Below, in pieces: positions 42,728 to 52,467 of a DNA stretch of 64,000 nucleotides (position 1 is the first letter of the stretch; each line of letters begins with the position of its first letter). The notes under the pieces were generated by a model, which saw only the letters and a program-made list of their open reading frames with translations, was not told the DNA's origin and ran no database searches. Source of the DNA: Pseudomonadota bacterium (GTDB lineage: Bacteria > Pseudomonadota > Gammaproteobacteria > Burkholderiales > Rhodocyclaceae); contig JAFEDK010000004.1 of assembly GCA_018241665.1 (NCBI GenBank), forward strand, positions 115,140-179,139, written 5' to 3'. A program made the position numbers and the translations under genes.

Positions 42728-45160
42728 TCAGTCGTCGCCGATCCGCGCGCGCAGGGCGTCGATCAGCGGCGGCAGTTCGCCGGCGAGCTCATCGGCGGCG
42801 CGGCGGGCCTGCCCGGGGCCGCCGGCTGCGCCATGCTTGATGGCCTGGCAGATGCGGTCTGCGAGGTGGTACACCGCCGTCGCGCCGATGTTGCCGGCGG
42901 CACCCTTCAGCGTGTGGGCGCGTTCGTAGGCCTCGTCGAGCCGGCCGTCGGCCAGGGCGGCGAGGATCTGCGCCGCGGCGTCGCCCTCGGTGCGCAGGAA
43001 GATGTGCAGGATGCGCAGGTAGGTGGGCAGGCGGTTGCGGACGATGTGCAGCCCGGCGGCCACATCAAGGCCGGTGATGGCTTCGAGCTGGATGCGCAGG
43101 CTGTCGTCGCCGTTGGTGGCGGCCGCTCCCGCGGAGGCAGCCGGGGGCGAAGAGCTTGCTGCCGGCCCTTGTGGCAGCCATTCGAGCAGCGCGCGGTACA
43201 GGCGTTCGGGATCGACCGGCTTGGCGATGTGGTCGTTCATGCCGGCGGCGAGGCAGCGCTCGCGGTCGTCCTTGAAGGCATTGGCGGTCATCGCCAGGAT
43301 CGGCACGGTCTGTCGGTCCGGTAGCTGGCGGATCGCGCGGGTGGCCGCCAGGCCGTCCATGTTGGGCATCTGCATGTCCATCAGGATCAGGTCGTAGGCG
43401 GTGACGGTGGCGAGGGCCAGCGCCTCGAGGCCGTCGCTGGCCACGTCCACCTGCATGCCCGGCTCGCTCAGCAGGGCCAGCGCGACTTCCTGGTTGGTCG
43501 GGTTGTCCTCGGTGAGCAGGATGCGCTTGCCGCGCAGGCGGCCGAGATCGGCGGGTGCCCCGGTGGGCGCGATGCTCCCCGTGGGCGGAGAGCGGTGTTG
43601 CGCGGCGGTGTCGGCCTGGTGGGTTCCGGCCGGGCTGCGCTGCAGGGGCAGCTCGAACCAGAAGGTGCTGCCCTCGCCGGGCACGCTGTCCACGGCGAGG
43701 CTGCCGCCCATCAGCTCGACCAGCTTGCGGCTGATGACCAGCCCCAGGCCGGTGCCACCGTACTTGCGGGTGGTCGAGCTGTCGGCCTGCTGGAAGGCCT
43801 TGAAGACACGCTCGCGCTGTTCCTCGCTGATGCCGATGCCGGTGTCGCTGACCTCGAAGCGCACCCGGAGGTGCTCGCCGTCGGCGGTCATCAGGCGGAT
43901 GCGGAACAGGATGCGGCCGTGCTCGGTGAATTTCACCGCATTGCTGGCCAGGTTGAGCAGCACCTGGGTCAGCTTGAGGCGATCTGCGCGCAGCCAGGCG
44001 GGCAGGGCCGGATCGATGTCGCGCTCGAGGAGCAGCTGCTTGGCGGCGGCCCGCTCGCCGATCATGTCGAAGAGTTCCCGGGCGAGGGCGCCGACCGCCA
44101 TGTCATCGAGCTCCAGGCTCACCTTGCCGGCTTCGATCTTCGAGAAATCCAGGATGTCGTTGATGATGCCGAGCAGGTGGTGGGCGGCCTGCTGCATCTT
44201 GTCGAGCCGTTCGACCTGCTGCGGGTCGCGCTCGGCGTGGCGGACGATGTAGTTGAGGCCGATGATCGCGTTCATCGGCGTGCGGATCTCGTGGGACATA
44301 TTGGCCAGGAACACGCTCTTGGCCACGTTGGCGGTCTCGGCCTCGTCGCGGGCCTGGGACAGCGCGGCGGTGCGCTCGGCCACCAGTTCTTCCAGATGTT
44401 CCCGGTAGTCCTGCAGCGCGGTTTCGGCCCGGCGGCGCAGTTCGTCGCGCTCGGCCAGGGCGTCCTGCATGCGGTTGAAGGCATGGGCCAGGTAGGCGGC
44501 TTCGTCGGCGCCGGCGAGGTTGATGCGGACCTGGGCATCGCCGCCTTCGACGCGGCTCATGGCCGTGCTCAGCTCGCCGAGCCGGCGGGTGAGGCGGGTG
44601 CCGAGCCAGACCGAGAACAGCGTGGTGAGGGCGATCGCCAGCACCGCGAAGAGCAGGCCGGAATGGCGGATGGTGGTCAGGCGGGCTTCGATGTCGGACT
44701 CGCCGACGCCCACGCGCACCCAGCCGATGGGGCGCTGGTTGAGCATCACCGGGATGGCCGCGTCGGTCAGGGCGATGTGCCGGGACAGCAGGGTTTCGCT
44801 GACCTCCCGCGGGAGGTCGGCCAGGTACTGGCCGATGCGCAGCCGGTCGGTATGGGCGAGGATCTGGCCGCGCGCATCGGTGACCATCGCGAATTCCAGC
44901 GACTTGTAGCGCTGCTGGGCCGTCACCAGCTCCTGCAGGCCGGCGGCGTCGCGCGCCTCCAGCCACACCGCCGATGAGGTGGCGAGGGTTCGCGCCAGCC
45001 CGAGGGCGTGTTCCTCCTGGCGTTCGAGCAGGAACTGCTGTTGCCAGTAGGTCAAGAAGAACACGAAGGCGACGGTCAGCAGCGCGATGGACGCGGCGAC
45101 GCCGGCGATCAGCTGGCGGCGCAGGCTGCCGAGCAGGCCCTTGCGGACGGGCATTCTCAT
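42728..45160 (-). CDS. Hybrid sensor histidine kinase (TM-sensor-TM-HAMP-HK-REC-Hpt)
   Basis: An 810-aa inner-membrane kinase. TM1 spans about residues 18-37, a short periplasmic domain 40-165, and TM2 168-187. HAMP and a coiled coil follow to about 275, then HisKA with H290 in [15 protein letters not shown] and HATPase_c ([27 protein letters not shown]). A receiver domain has the phosphoacceptor in [12 protein letters not shown] and a C-terminal Hpt domain has His in [12 protein letters not shown]. It starts within the stop of the PhnD-like lipoprotein gene (TGATG), so the two are translationally coupled. The lipoprotein is probably its ligand-binding partner. No separate response regulator is encoded nearby; the downstream partner is unknown. 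Confidence 0.92.
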   Translation of the reverse strand: MRMPVRKGLLGSLRRQLIAGVAASIALLTVAFVFFLTYWQQQFLLERQEEHALGLARTLATSSAVWLEARDAAGLQELVTAQQRYKSLEFAMVTDARGQILAHTDRLRIGQYLADLPREVSETLLSRHIALTDAAIPVMLNQRPIGWVRVGVGESDIEARLTTIRHSGLLFAVLAIALTTLFSVWLGTRLTRRLGELSTAMSRVEGGDAQVRINLAGADEAAYLAHAFNRMQDALAERDELRRRAETALQDYREHLEELVAERTAALSQARDEAETANVAKSVFLANMSHEIRTPMNAIIGLNYIVRHAERDPQQVERLDKMQQAAHHLLGIINDILDFSKIEAGKVSLELDDMAVGALARELFDMIGERAAAKQLLLERDIDPALPAWLRADRLKLTQVLLNLASNAVKFTEHGRILFRIRLMTADGEHLRVRFEVSDTGIGISEEQRERVFKAFQQADSSTTRKYGGTGLGLVISRKLVELMGGSLAVDSVPGEGSTFWFELPLQRSPAGTHQADTAAQHRSPPTGSIAPTGAPADLGRLRGKRILLTEDNPTNQEVALALLSEPGMQVDVASDGLEALALATVTAYDLILMDMQMPNMDGLAATRAIRQLPDRQTVPILAMTANAFKDDRERCLAAGMNDHIAKPVDPERLYRALLEWLPQGPAASSSPPAASAGAAATNGDDSLRIQLEAITGLDVAAGLHIVRNRLPTYLRILHIFLRTEGDAAAQILAALADGRLDEAYERAHTLKGAAGNIGATAVYHLADRICQAIKHGAAGGPGQARRAADELAGELPPLIDALRARIGDD

Positions 45161-46062
45161 CAGCGCCGGTCCTCGACCTTGCGGACCCTGGCTTCGAACT
45201 CGGTGATGAATTGCCGCACCAGGTCGTAGTCCTTATCTCCGGCGGGCTGGAAGCGGGCGGTTTCCATGCCGGCCAGGATCTCGCGTCCCGCCGTGCTGCC
45301 TTCCAGCTCCAGCAGCGCGCGGCGCACCGTGGCGACGATGGCTTCCGGCACGTCGTCGCGGGCCATCACCGAGTTGTTGATGAGGGACGGGGTTTCCCAC
45401 GCCACGCGCAGCTCGGCGGCCTCGCGCGGGTGGTCCTTCTGGAAGGCGCGCCACGGCGGCGGCCAGGTGGCACCGGCGCTCGTCTGGCCGAGATAGACGT
45501 TCATGATGGACGACTCCTGGGAGCCGACGTAGCGGTTGTCCAGATCCCGCGTGACATCGAGACCGTGGGAACGGAAAAACCACTGGGGCATGATGCAGGC
45601 CGCCAGCGCGGTGGGGGAGGGATAGCTGACGGCCTTGCCCTTGAGCTCGCCCGGCTGCCCGATGCGGCTGTCCCGCCGGACCAGGATCAGGCCCTTGAAG
45701 TCGGAGGCCTCGCCGGCCATCGCCAGCACGTGGTAACCCACCTTGCCGGCTTCGAGGGTTTGCCAGGGATTGGGCAGCAGGAAGTCCGGGCCGCGCTGGC
45801 GGAACTTGCGCTCGAATTCGGCGTAGTCGCGGGAGGCTTCCAGTTCCAGCTGGACGCCGCTCAACTGGCGGTTGAGGTGGTCGATCAGCGGCTGGTAGGC
45901 CGAGGCGAGCTTCTGCGGATTGTGCAGGGGGTGGATGGCGAAACGCAGCACCGGCGCGCTGCTACCTTGCGGCGCCTGGGCGTAGCGGGGGCCGCCGGGC
46001 GCGGGCGGCGCATCGCAGCCGCCGAGGGCGACGAGGATCAGCACCAACGCGAAGGGTTTCAT
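45160..46062 (-). CDS. PhnD-like periplasmic binding lipoprotein, partner of the hybrid kinase
   Basis: A 300-aa protein with a lipoprotein signal (lipobox ALGGC at residues about 12-16) and a type-2 periplasmic-binding fold of the phosphate/phosphite/phosphonate (PhnD) family. It has [42 protein letters not shown], then [24 protein letters not shown] and [20 protein letters not shown]. There are no permease or ATPase genes next to it; instead its stop overlaps the kinase start. It therefore likely serves as a tethered sensor for a small oxyanion or similar ligand. No Shine-Dalgarno sequence is obvious before 46062. Confidence 0.86.
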   Translation of the reverse strand: MKPFALVLILVALGGCDAPPAPGGPRYAQAPQGSSAPVLRFAIHPLHNPQKLASAYQPLIDHLNRQLSGVQLELEASRDYAEFERKFRQRGPDFLLPNPWQTLEAGKVGYHVLAMAGEASDFKGLILVRRDSRIGQPGELKGKAVSYPSPTALAACIMPQWFFRSHGLDVTRDLDNRYVGSQESSIMNVYLGQTSAGATWPPPWRAFQKDHPREAAELRVAWETPSLINNSVMARDDVPEAIVATVRRALLELEGSTAGREILAGMETARFQPAGDKDYDLVRQFITEFEARVRKVEDRR

Positions 46063-46258
46063 GAGGACTGTGCGCGGAGCAGTGAATGCATATGGAGCAG
46101 GCGCCGGCTTGGAGGTTTCCAGTCCGGACTCCCGCCATTGTGCCCTGCGCCGGACCCGCCGCGATAGGCGCCTGCCAAATCCCCATACTCCCAGGCCAGG
46201 CTTGATTCTCCACGCTTTCCATGCCAGCCTGAAAAGCTGGAATAAAAAGGAGTCTCCC

Positions 46259-46747
46259 ATGAAAGGCGACAAGAAGATCATTGGCATTCTCAACGACCTG
46301 CTGGCGGGAGAGCTGGCGGCGGTCGATCAGTATTTGATTCACGGCGAGATGTATTCGGACATGGGCTACGTGCACCTGTCGGAAAAGGCCCTGCACGAGT
46401 CCGACCACGAGCGCCAGCATGCCCGCGCGCTGATCCAGCGCATCCAGTTCCTGGAAGGCACGGCCTGTGTGGACAAGCGCAGCCCGATCAAGGTCGGCAA
46501 GGGCGTGAAGGATATGCTGGAGGCCGATCTGGCGCTGGAATACCACGTAGTCGGCGAGCTCAAGAAGGCCATCGCGGCCTGTGAGAAGGCCCAGGACTAC
46601 GTGACCCGCGACATGCTGCTGGTGCAGCTCGAAGATACCGAGATGGACCACGCCTACTACCTGGAAAAGCAGCTCCGCCTGCTCGACGCGATCGGTCTGC
46701 CGAACTACCTGCAAAGCCAGATGAAGCCTGGCCACCCCAACGCTTAA
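46259..46747 (+). CDS. bfr: Bacterioferritin, catalytic (ferroxidase) type subunit
   Basis: A 162-aa ferritin-like protein beginning MKGDKKIIGILNDLLAGELAAVDQY. Ferroxidase ligands expected from E. coli Bfr are present: E18, E51, H54 and a later ExxH (EMDH). The haem-ligating Met52 is replaced by Arg, so this subunit probably oxidises iron but does not bind haem. It oligomerises into a 24-mer cage storing ferric iron. AAAGGAGT lies 6 nt upstream. It is followed 12 nt later by a second bacterioferritin gene with the complementary defects. Confidence 0.94.
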   Translation: MKGDKKIIGILNDLLAGELAAVDQYLIHGEMYSDMGYVHLSEKALHESDHERQHARALIQRIQFLEGTACVDKRSPIKVGKGVKDMLEADLALEYHVVGELKKAIAACEKAQDYVTRDMLLVQLEDTEMDHAYYLEKQLRLLDAIGLPNYLQSQMKPGHPNA

Positions 46748-46759
46748 GGAAGGCCCGCG

Positions 46760-47242
46760 ATGAAAGGCGAAAAGAAGGTCATCGACATCCTCAACAAGGC
46801 GCTCACCAACGAGCTGACCTCCATCAACCAGTACTTCCTGCACGCCCGCATGTTCCGCAACTGGGGCTTCGAGAAGCTCAACGACTACAACTACAAGCAG
46901 TCGATCCGGGTGATGAAGGAAGCGGACGAGATCATCGAGCGCATCCTGTTCCTGGAAGGCCTGCCCAACCTGCAGAACCTGGGCAAGCTGCTGATCGGCG
47001 AGAACGTCAAGGAATGCCTGGAAGGCGACCTCAAGTACGAGAAGGACGTGCAGCACCCGCTGCTGGTGGAGGCCGTCGCCCTGTGCGAAGCCCACGCCGA
47101 CTACGTCAGCCGCGACCTGCTGCAGGAGCTGCTGGAAGCCTGCGAGGAAGCCATCGACTGGCTGGAAACCCAGCTGTCCCTGATCGGCGAGGTGACCCTG
47201 CCCAACTACCTGCAGTCGCAGATGGAGCCGGGCGGCGACTGA
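46760..47242 (+). CDS. bfr: Bacterioferritin, haem-binding type subunit lacking ferroxidase ligands
   Basis: A 160-aa bacterioferritin beginning MKGEKKVIDILNKALTNELTSINQYFLHARMF. Met52, the haem ligand of E. coli Bfr, is kept (SIRVMKEAD). Ferroxidase ligands Glu51 and His54 are changed to Val and Glu, and the second ExxH is lost (CEEAIDW). It should therefore bind haem at subunit pairs but not oxidise iron. Together with the upstream subunit it fits the heteromeric alpha/beta bacterioferritins known in Neisseria, Pseudomonas and Magnetospirillum. AAGGAAGG precedes the start. A hairpin follows. Confidence 0.93.
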   Translation: MKGEKKVIDILNKALTNELTSINQYFLHARMFRNWGFEKLNDYNYKQSIRVMKEADEIIERILFLEGLPNLQNLGKLLIGENVKECLEGDLKYEKDVQHPLLVEAVALCEAHADYVSRDLLQELLEACEEAIDWLETQLSLIGEVTLPNYLQSQMEPGGD

Positions 47243-47255
47243 GCCACCGGGGCTT

Positions 47256-47279
47256 GGGAGAGCCTTTCAAGGCTCTCCC
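47256..47279 (+). terminator. Hairpin after the bacterioferritin operon
   Basis: GGGAGAGCC (47256-47264) and GGCTCTCCC (47271-47279) form a perfect 9-bp stem with a 6-nt loop, 14 nt after the stop. There is no T tract. Confidence 0.6.
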
Positions 47280-47285
47280 CGTAGG

Positions 47286-47365
47286 GCTGCTTGTGGGGGC
47301 GAATTCATTCGCCCTCAGGCGGTTGAGCAATCACCGCGGGCGAATGAATTCGCCCCCACAGCAGC
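47286..47365. repeat. Inverted pair of REP-like palindromes
   Basis: The arms at 47286-47314 and 47338-47365 are inverted copies of about 28 nt differing by one inserted T. Each contains the palindrome GGCGAATTCATTCGCC or its complement. The spacer is 23 nt. The layout resembles bacterial interspersed mosaic elements built from REP units, and the GTGGGGGCGAATTCATTCGC core is like REP sequences of pseudomonads and related bacteria. Confidence 0.75.
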
Positions 47366-47461
47366 ATCCCACAGCAGCATCCCACAGCAGCATCCCACAG
47401 CAGCATCCCACAGCAGCATCCCACAGCAGCATCCCACAGCAGCATCCCACAGCAGCATCCC
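47358..47461. repeat. Tandem repeat, eight copies of a 13-bp unit
   Basis: Eight exact consecutive copies of ACAGCAGCATCCC (47358-47461). The first overlaps the end of the right REP arm (CCCCACAGCAGC), and a shortened copy (ACAGCAGG) follows. The unit derives from the arm's tail, so the array probably grew from it by slippage and would be highly variable between strains. Confidence 0.95.
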
Positions 47462-47481
47462 CACAGCAGGCGCTGCCCCGA

Positions 47482-47700
47482 TCAGCTCCGGGGTTTGCGC
47501 AGTGGCGCGAGCAGCGGCTTGAGCCCGTTGTGGTCGAGTTCCAGCATCAGGGCCAGCAGCTGGCCCAGCCGTCCGGGTGGAAAGCCCTGGCGGGCGAACC
47601 AGGCGAGGTAGTTGCCCGGCAGGTCGGCCAGTACGCGTCCCTTGTATTTGCCGAAGGGCATCACATACTCGACCAGCGCCTGCAGATCGTCCGGGTTCAT
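47482..47700 (-). CDS. DUF3820-like small protein
   Basis: A 72-aa protein: MNPDDLQALVEYVMPFGKYKGRVLADLPGNYLAWF. The FGKYKGR...LP..YL.W signature marks the DUF3820 family (annotated elsewhere as a putative quorum-sensing-regulated virulence factor), whose function is unclear. A Leu-rich helix follows (LGQLLALMLELDHNGL). Its ATG overlaps the stop of pepD (ATGA at 47697-47700), so it is translated with the peptidase. Confidence 0.82.
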   Translation of the reverse strand: MNPDDLQALVEYVMPFGKYKGRVLADLPGNYLAWFARQGFPPGRLGQLLALMLELDHNGLKPLLAPLRKPRS

Positions 47701-49163
47701 CGCGGGCTGCGGGCGAGGTCGGCGAGGATGGCGGTGAACAACTGCCAGGCGCGGCCGACGGAGTCGATGTCGACGCGCTCGCCGGGGGCGTGGGCGCCGC
47801 GGATCGTCGGCCCGAAGGACACGGTGTCCATCCCCGGATATTTGGCGCCGATGATCCCGCACTCCAGCCCGGCGTGGATCACCTTGACCTGCGATTCCCC
47901 GCCGAACTCCCGCGTGTAGGCCGCCTGGCACAGGGCCAGCAGCGGCGAGGAAGGATTCGGCGTCCACCCGGGATAGTGGCCGGAGATTTCAGCCGGCGTG
48001 CCGGACAGCGCGAACAGGCTGACGATCTCTTCTGCCAGCGCGGTGCTGCCGCTGTCGCGCAGGGAGCGCACCATGAAGTTCGCGCTTCCTTCCGTGGGGG
48101 TGATCGACACCACGCCCAGGTTGTTGGAGGTTTCGACGACGCCCGGCACGGCCAGGCTCCAGCGCCGCACGCCGTGGGGCGCCGCATGCAGGGAGGCCAG
48201 CCACAGCGCCTGTTCGGTCTCGGCGAGAACGGCGTCGGCGTCGGCCGGCGCGCTGCTGAGGGTGATGCCGGCGTCCACGCCGGCCAGCTCGTCGCGCAGC
48301 AGGGCCTGCCAGGCATCCAGCCCGGCGTTCAGTTCGGCGCTGCGCTCGGCCGGTACGGCGACGAGGGCGCGGGCTTCCCGTGGCAGTGCGTTGCGGGCGC
48401 TGCCACCCTGCAGGCCGGCGAGGCGCAGCGGCAGGTGGGCTTCCAGCCCGCGCAGCACGCGCACCAGCAGCTTGATCGCGTTGCCGCGCTCTTCGTGGAT
48501 GTCTACGCCGGAATGGCCGCCGCGCAGCCCGGTCAGCGCGATCTGGCGCAGCACGTGGCCAGCCGGTACGGCGGTGGGGCGGCCGGCGCGGTGCACATTC
48601 ACGTCTGCACCGCCGGCGCAGCCCAGGTAGAACTCGCCCCAGTCCTCGGTATCCAGGTTGAGCATCAGCCGGCCTTGCAGCACGCCGGGGGCCAGGCCCT
48701 GGGCGCCGCCCATGCCGGCTTCCTCGTCCACAGTGAACAGGGCTTCGAGGGGGCCATGGACGAGCTGCTTGTCCTCCAGTGCGGCAAGGATCAGCGCCAC
48801 GCCGATGCCGTTGTCGGCGCCGAGGGTGGTGCCGTCGGCGACCAGCCAGCCGCCGTCGCGGCGCGGGCGGATCGGGTCGCGGGCGAAGTCGTGGGGCGTG
48901 TCGGCATTGGCCTGACAGACCATGTCCAGGTGGCCTTGCAGCACCACGCCGGGCGCCGCCTCATGGCCGGGGCTGGCCGGCTTGCGGACGATCAGGTTGC
49001 CGGCACCATCCACCTCGGCGGCCAGGCCGCGGCCCAGGGCCCAGTCGAGGAGGTGGTCGCGCAGCGCGTCCTCGGCCTTGGATTGACGGGGAATGCGGCA
49101 CAGGGTGGCGAAATGGGACCACACGGCGGCCGGTTCGAGGCCACTAAAAACGGAGTCGGACAT
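47697..49163 (-). CDS. pepD: Aminoacyl-histidine (beta-Ala-His) dipeptidase, M20 family
   Basis: A 488-aa cytosolic metallopeptidase of the usual PepD length. Zinc ligands and catalytic residues appear in VVLQGHLDMV (His and Asp), GADNGIGV (Asp), VDEEAGM (Glu pair), and EDWGEFYLGCAGG. The insert dimerisation domain is in the middle (residues about 190-380), and the C-terminal ligand His is in KVIHAGLECGIIG. It hydrolyses dipeptides with N-terminal unspecific residues and C-terminal histidine such as carnosine. The start at 49163 lacks a strong ribosome site. It lies 33 nt after the LLM flavoprotein gene on the same strand. Confidence 0.93.
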   Translation of the reverse strand: MSDSVFSGLEPAAVWSHFATLCRIPRQSKAEDALRDHLLDWALGRGLAAEVDGAGNLIVRKPASPGHEAAPGVVLQGHLDMVCQANADTPHDFARDPIRPRRDGGWLVADGTTLGADNGIGVALILAALEDKQLVHGPLEALFTVDEEAGMGGAQGLAPGVLQGRLMLNLDTEDWGEFYLGCAGGADVNVHRAGRPTAVPAGHVLRQIALTGLRGGHSGVDIHEERGNAIKLLVRVLRGLEAHLPLRLAGLQGGSARNALPREARALVAVPAERSAELNAGLDAWQALLRDELAGVDAGITLSSAPADADAVLAETEQALWLASLHAAPHGVRRWSLAVPGVVETSNNLGVVSITPTEGSANFMVRSLRDSGSTALAEEIVSLFALSGTPAEISGHYPGWTPNPSSPLLALCQAAYTREFGGESQVKVIHAGLECGIIGAKYPGMDTVSFGPTIRGAHAPGERVDIDSVGRAWQLFTAILADLARSPR

Positions 49164-49196
49164 GGCGTGCGAGGCGTCGATTGATCGGGGAAGGCC

Positions 49197-50198
49197 TCAA
49201 GCCTTGCAGACCTGGGCGGCGATGTCGAGGGCGCGCAGGCGCAGGTCCGCGTCGAAGACGTCGCTGACCAGCATGAACTCGTCGGCGTCGGTCGCCTCAG
49301 CCAGGCGGGTGAAGCCGGTGCGTACGCTGTCCGGGCTGCCGATCACCGCGGCACCGAGGAAGTCACCGATGGCGGCGCGCTCCTCCGGATGGAGGTTGGC
49401 CATGAAGTTCTCTTCCGGCGGCTGCAGGCGGCGGCGGTCGCCGCGCAGGATGCCGAGCACGCGGCGGTAGGTGCTGCTGGCCAGGAAGTCGGCCTCCTCG
49501 TCGGTGGGTGCGGCGATCAGCGGCACGCCGACGATGGCGTAGGGCTTGGCGAGCTGTTCCGACGGGCGGAAGTTGCTGCGATACACGTCGAGGGCCTGTA
49601 GCAGCAGGCGCGGCGCGAAGTGGGAGGCGAAGGCGTAGGGCAGGCCACGCTCGGCGGCGAGGCGCGCCGAGAACAGGCTGGAGCCGAGCAGCCAGATCGG
49701 CACGTTGGTGCCGGCGCCGGGCATGGCGATGAGCTTCTGGCCGGGCTGCGGGGCGGCGAGCAGCTGTTGCAGTTCGGCCACGTCGCGGGGGAAGTCTTCT
49801 TCGCGCTCGATGCGGTCGCGGCGCAGTGCGCGCATGGTCAGGCCGTCGGTGCCGGGGGCCCGGCCGAGGCCCAGGTCGATGCGCCCGGGGTAGAGCTCGG
49901 CCAGCGTGCCGAAGGCCTCGGCGACCACCAGCGGGGCGTGGTTGGGCAGCATCACGCCGCCGGAGCCGACGCGGATGCGCGTGGTGCCGCCGGCGATGTG
50001 GCCGACCAGCACGGCGGTGGCCGAGCTGGCGATGCCGGCCATGTTGTGGTGTTCGGCCAGCCAGTAGCGGGTGAAGCCGAGGGACTCCACGTGGCGCGCG
50101 GTGCGCAGGGAGATGTCGAGGGCGTCGGCCACGCTGCCGCCTTCACGGACGGCGACGAGGTCGAGCATGGACAGGGCGATCTGGTTCAGGGCTTTCAT
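49197..50198 (-). CDS. LLM-class flavin-dependent oxidoreductase (luciferase-like)
   Basis: A 333-aa TIM-barrel flavoprotein of the bacterial luciferase alkanal-monooxygenase-like family. It has [86 protein letters not shown], and [23 protein letters not shown], characteristic of the YhbW/MsnO8-type subgroup. The flavin cofactor and substrate are unknown. The ATG at 50198 has no good ribosome site; ATG at 50207 is equally possible. A strong hairpin separates it from thiG. Confidence 0.88.
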   Translation of the reverse strand: MKALNQIALSMLDLVAVREGGSVADALDISLRTARHVESLGFTRYWLAEHHNMAGIASSATAVLVGHIAGGTTRIRVGSGGVMLPNHAPLVVAEAFGTLAELYPGRIDLGLGRAPGTDGLTMRALRRDRIEREEDFPRDVAELQQLLAAPQPGQKLIAMPGAGTNVPIWLLGSSLFSARLAAERGLPYAFASHFAPRLLLQALDVYRSNFRPSEQLAKPYAIVGVPLIAAPTDEEADFLASSTYRRVLGILRGDRRRLQPPEENFMANLHPEERAAIGDFLGAAVIGSPDSVRTGFTRLAEATDADEFMLVSDVFDADLRLRALDIAAQVCKA

Positions 50199-50291
50199 GC
50201 TGCGCATTGTGGGCGGCCGCTGCCGGCTTCGCCAATAGGGGAAAGTCCCTTCGAGCTGTCGCGGGCAGCGCGCGTTCCCCAATGCGTGTTT

Positions 50292-50326
50292 GCGTCCCGC
50301 CGCCGGTGGGGCCGGCAGCGGGACGC
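50292..50326 (-). terminator. Hairpin immediately after thiG
   Basis: GCGTCCCGC (50292-50300) pairs with GCGGGACGC (50318-50326), and after one mismatch GCCGG (50302-50306) pairs with CCGGC (50312-50316), with loop TGGGG. It lies directly beyond the thiG stop on the minus strand. There is no T tract. Confidence 0.6.
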
Positions 50327-50327
50327 T

Positions 50328-51149
50328 TCAGCGCCCGATGACGCCTTCCAGCGGCGAGCTGGCGCTGGCGTGGTACAGGCGACGCGGCATGCGGCCGGCC
50401 AGGAAGGCGTGGCGGCCGGCTTCCACGCCGAGGCGCATGGCGGTGGCCATCCGCACCGGGTCGCCGGCGGCTGCGATGGCGGTGTTCATCAGCACGCCGT
50501 CGCAGCCCAGCTCCATCGCGATGGCGGCGTCCGAGGCGGTGCCGACGCCGGCATCGACGATCACCGGCACCCGCGCGGCGTCGATGATGAGGTTGAGGTT
50601 CCACGGGTTGAGGATGCCCATGCCGGAGCCGATCAGGCTGGCCAGCGGCATGATCGCCACGCAGCCGATGTCCTCCAGCATGCGTGCCTGCACCGGGTCG
50701 TCGGAGCAATACACCATCACCCGGAAGCCGTCGCGCACCAGCACTTCGGCGGCCTTCAGTGTTTCCGGCATGTTGGGGTAGAGGGTTTCCGGGCTGCCGA
50801 GGACTTCCAGCTTGACCAGGTCGTGGCCGTCCAGCAGCTCGCGGGCGAGGCGCAGGGTGCGGACCGCCTCCATCGCGCTGTAGCAGCCGGCCGTGTTGGG
50901 CAGCAGCGTGTAGCGGCGCAGGTCGAGCACGTCGAGCAGGCTGGGCTGGGCCGGGTCCTGACCGATGTTGGTGCGGCGGATCGCCACGGTGACGATCTGC
51001 GCGCCGCTGGCCTCCACCGCGTCGCGCGTCTGGGCGAAGTCCCGGTACTTGCCGGTGCCCACCAGCAGGCGCGAGCGGAAGGTCTGGCCGCCCATCATGA
51101 AGGGCGTGTCCAGCGGTGTTGCGACGTGATGTGCTTCGGGTTTTCCCAT
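50328..51149 (-). CDS. thiG: Thiazole synthase
   Basis: A 273-aa TIM-barrel enzyme. It makes the thiazole phosphate moiety of thiamine from deoxyxylulose phosphate, dehydroglycine and ThiS thiocarboxylate. The Schiff-base lysine is in LVKLEVLG. Other family motifs are [45 protein letters not shown], and [10 protein letters not shown]. It starts 1 nt after the thiS stop, using AGGAGG at the end of thiS as the ribosome site, so the two are coupled. Its place in an operon behind lipA and the aco genes fits, since acetoin dehydrogenase needs both thiamine diphosphate and lipoate. Confidence 0.96.
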   Translation of the reverse strand: MGKPEAHHVATPLDTPFMMGGQTFRSRLLVGTGKYRDFAQTRDAVEASGAQIVTVAIRRTNIGQDPAQPSLLDVLDLRRYTLLPNTAGCYSAMEAVRTLRLARELLDGHDLVKLEVLGSPETLYPNMPETLKAAEVLVRDGFRVMVYCSDDPVQARMLEDIGCVAIMPLASLIGSGMGILNPWNLNLIIDAARVPVIVDAGVGTASDAAIAMELGCDGVLMNTAIAAAGDPVRMATAMRLGVEAGRHAFLAGRMPRRLYHASASSPLEGVIGR

Positions 51150-51150
51150 G

Positions 51151-51357
51151 TCAGCCTCCTCCGACTGCGACGACGATTTCCACCCGGTCCTGCCCGACCA
51201 GCGGGGTGTGGGCGTAATGGCTCTTGGGCACGATCTGCCCGTTCACTTCGACGGCCACCCGCTTGCCGGCGTAGCCCAGGTCGATGACCAGGTCGGCGAC
51301 GCGCCACGGGGCGGGGATCTCGCGGGTCTGGCCGTTGAGACGGATCGGGATGCTCAT
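51151..51357 (-). CDS. thiS: Sulfur carrier protein ThiS
   Basis: A 68-aa ubiquitin-like protein ending VVAVGGG. The C-terminal Gly-Gly is adenylated and converted to a thiocarboxylate that donates sulfur for the thiamine thiazole ring. Usual length (about 66 aa). It contains [21 protein letters not shown] and VPKSHYAHT, typical of the family. Its ATG overlaps the lipA stop (ATGA at 51354-51357), and thiG follows after 1 nt. Confidence 0.95.
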   Translation of the reverse strand: MSIPIRLNGQTREIPAPWRVADLVIDLGYAGKRVAVEVNGQIVPKSHYAHTPLVGQDRVEIVVAVGGG

Positions 51358-52319
51358 GCCGCGCCCTCCACGATCAGCCCGCTGCCGGCGGCCAGCTGGT
51401 CGGCCCGGTAGGACGAGCGCACCAACGGACCGGCGGCCACTTCGACGAAGCCCAGCTCCAGCGCAATGTGCCGCCAGCGCTCGAACTCCTCCGGCGGTAC
51501 GTAGCGCTCCACCGGCAGATGGGAGGCGGACGGGCGCAGGTATTGGCCGAGGGTCAGGATGTCGCAGTGGTAGGCACGCAGGTCGCGCATCGCGGCGAGG
51601 ACTTCCTCGTCGGTCTCGCCGAGGCCGAGCATCAGGCCGGACTTGGTAGGCAGCGCCGGGTGGCGGGCCTTCATGTCGGCGATCAGGCGCAGGGACGCGG
51701 CGTAGTCGGCGCCGGGGCGGACCGCCCGGTACAGGCGCGACACGGTTTCCAGGTTGTGGTTGAAGACGTCGGGCAGCGCGTCGCCGAGGGTTTCCAGAGC
51801 CAGCGCCTCGCGGCCGCGGAAGTCGGGCGTCAGGATCTCGATCTGCACCCGCGGCGCGGTGTTGCGGATGGCCGCGATGCAGGCCGCGAAGTGGCCGGCG
51901 CCGCCGTCGCGCAGGTCGTCCCGGTCCACCGAGGTGATGACCACGTAGCGCAACTTCATGGCTGCCACGGTGCGCGCCAGGCGGGCCGGTTCGTCGGCGT
52001 CGAGCGGGGCGGGGCGGCCGTGGGCCACGTCGCAGTAGGGGCAGCGGCGGGTGCAGATGCTGCCCATGATCATGAAGGTGGCGGTGCCGCGGCTGAAGCA
52101 CTCGCCGATGTTGGGGCAGTCGGCCTCCTCGCAGACGGTATGCAGCTCCTGTTCGCGCAGCAGTTTCTGCAGGTCGCGCACGGAGGCGGTGCCCGGATCG
52201 CGGGCGCGCAGCCAGGGCGGCTTGGGCGGCGAGGCGCGCTGGCTGTCCACCTTCACGGGGATGCGGGCCAGCTTGTCGGCGCCGCGCAGGCTGACGGGCG
52301 TGGCGTGGGCGGTGGGCAT
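51354..52319 (-). CDS. lipA: Lipoyl synthase
   Basis: A 321-aa radical-SAM enzyme that inserts two sulfur atoms into octanoyl groups on lipoyl domains. The N-terminal auxiliary cluster motif [12 protein letters not shown] is followed by the radical-SAM motif [17 protein letters not shown] and the C-terminal RSSYRAD arginine-serine signature also match. The start at 52319 has AAGGAGACATC upstream; the frame to 52376 is leader. Located directly behind acoC, it would lipoylate the acetoin dehydrogenase E2 and allow local supply of the cofactor. It may be a pathway-dedicated second copy. Confidence 0.95.
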   Translation of the reverse strand: MPTAHATPVSLRGADKLARIPVKVDSQRASPPKPPWLRARDPGTASVRDLQKLLREQELHTVCEEADCPNIGECFSRGTATFMIMGSICTRRCPYCDVAHGRPAPLDADEPARLARTVAAMKLRYVVITSVDRDDLRDGGAGHFAACIAAIRNTAPRVQIEILTPDFRGREALALETLGDALPDVFNHNLETVSRLYRAVRPGADYAASLRLIADMKARHPALPTKSGLMLGLGETDEEVLAAMRDLRAYHCDILTLGQYLRPSASHLPVERYVPPEEFERWRHIALELGFVEVAAGPLVRSSYRADQLAAGSGLIVEGAA

Positions 52320-52411
52320 GATGTCTCCTTGGGGTGGGGGCTTGCGGTCCGGTTCGGGCCGGACTCCGATGTTCATGGGCCGATGGCGGCCCGCACGGCG
52401 GGCGGGCGCCG

Positions 52412-52440
52412 GCCCACGGGGAGGGGGGATACCCGTGGGC
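52412..52440. promoter_or_regulatory. Hairpin between acoC and lipA
   Basis: GCCCACGGG (52412-52420) and CCCGTGGGC (52432-52440) form a perfect 9-bp stem with an 11-nt purine-rich loop in the 148-nt gap. It may be an RNA processing or partial-termination point lowering lipA-thi expression relative to aco. No T tract. Confidence 0.45.
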
Positions 52441-52467
52441 AGGCGTTCCGTCCGCCGGCGGAGCCGG

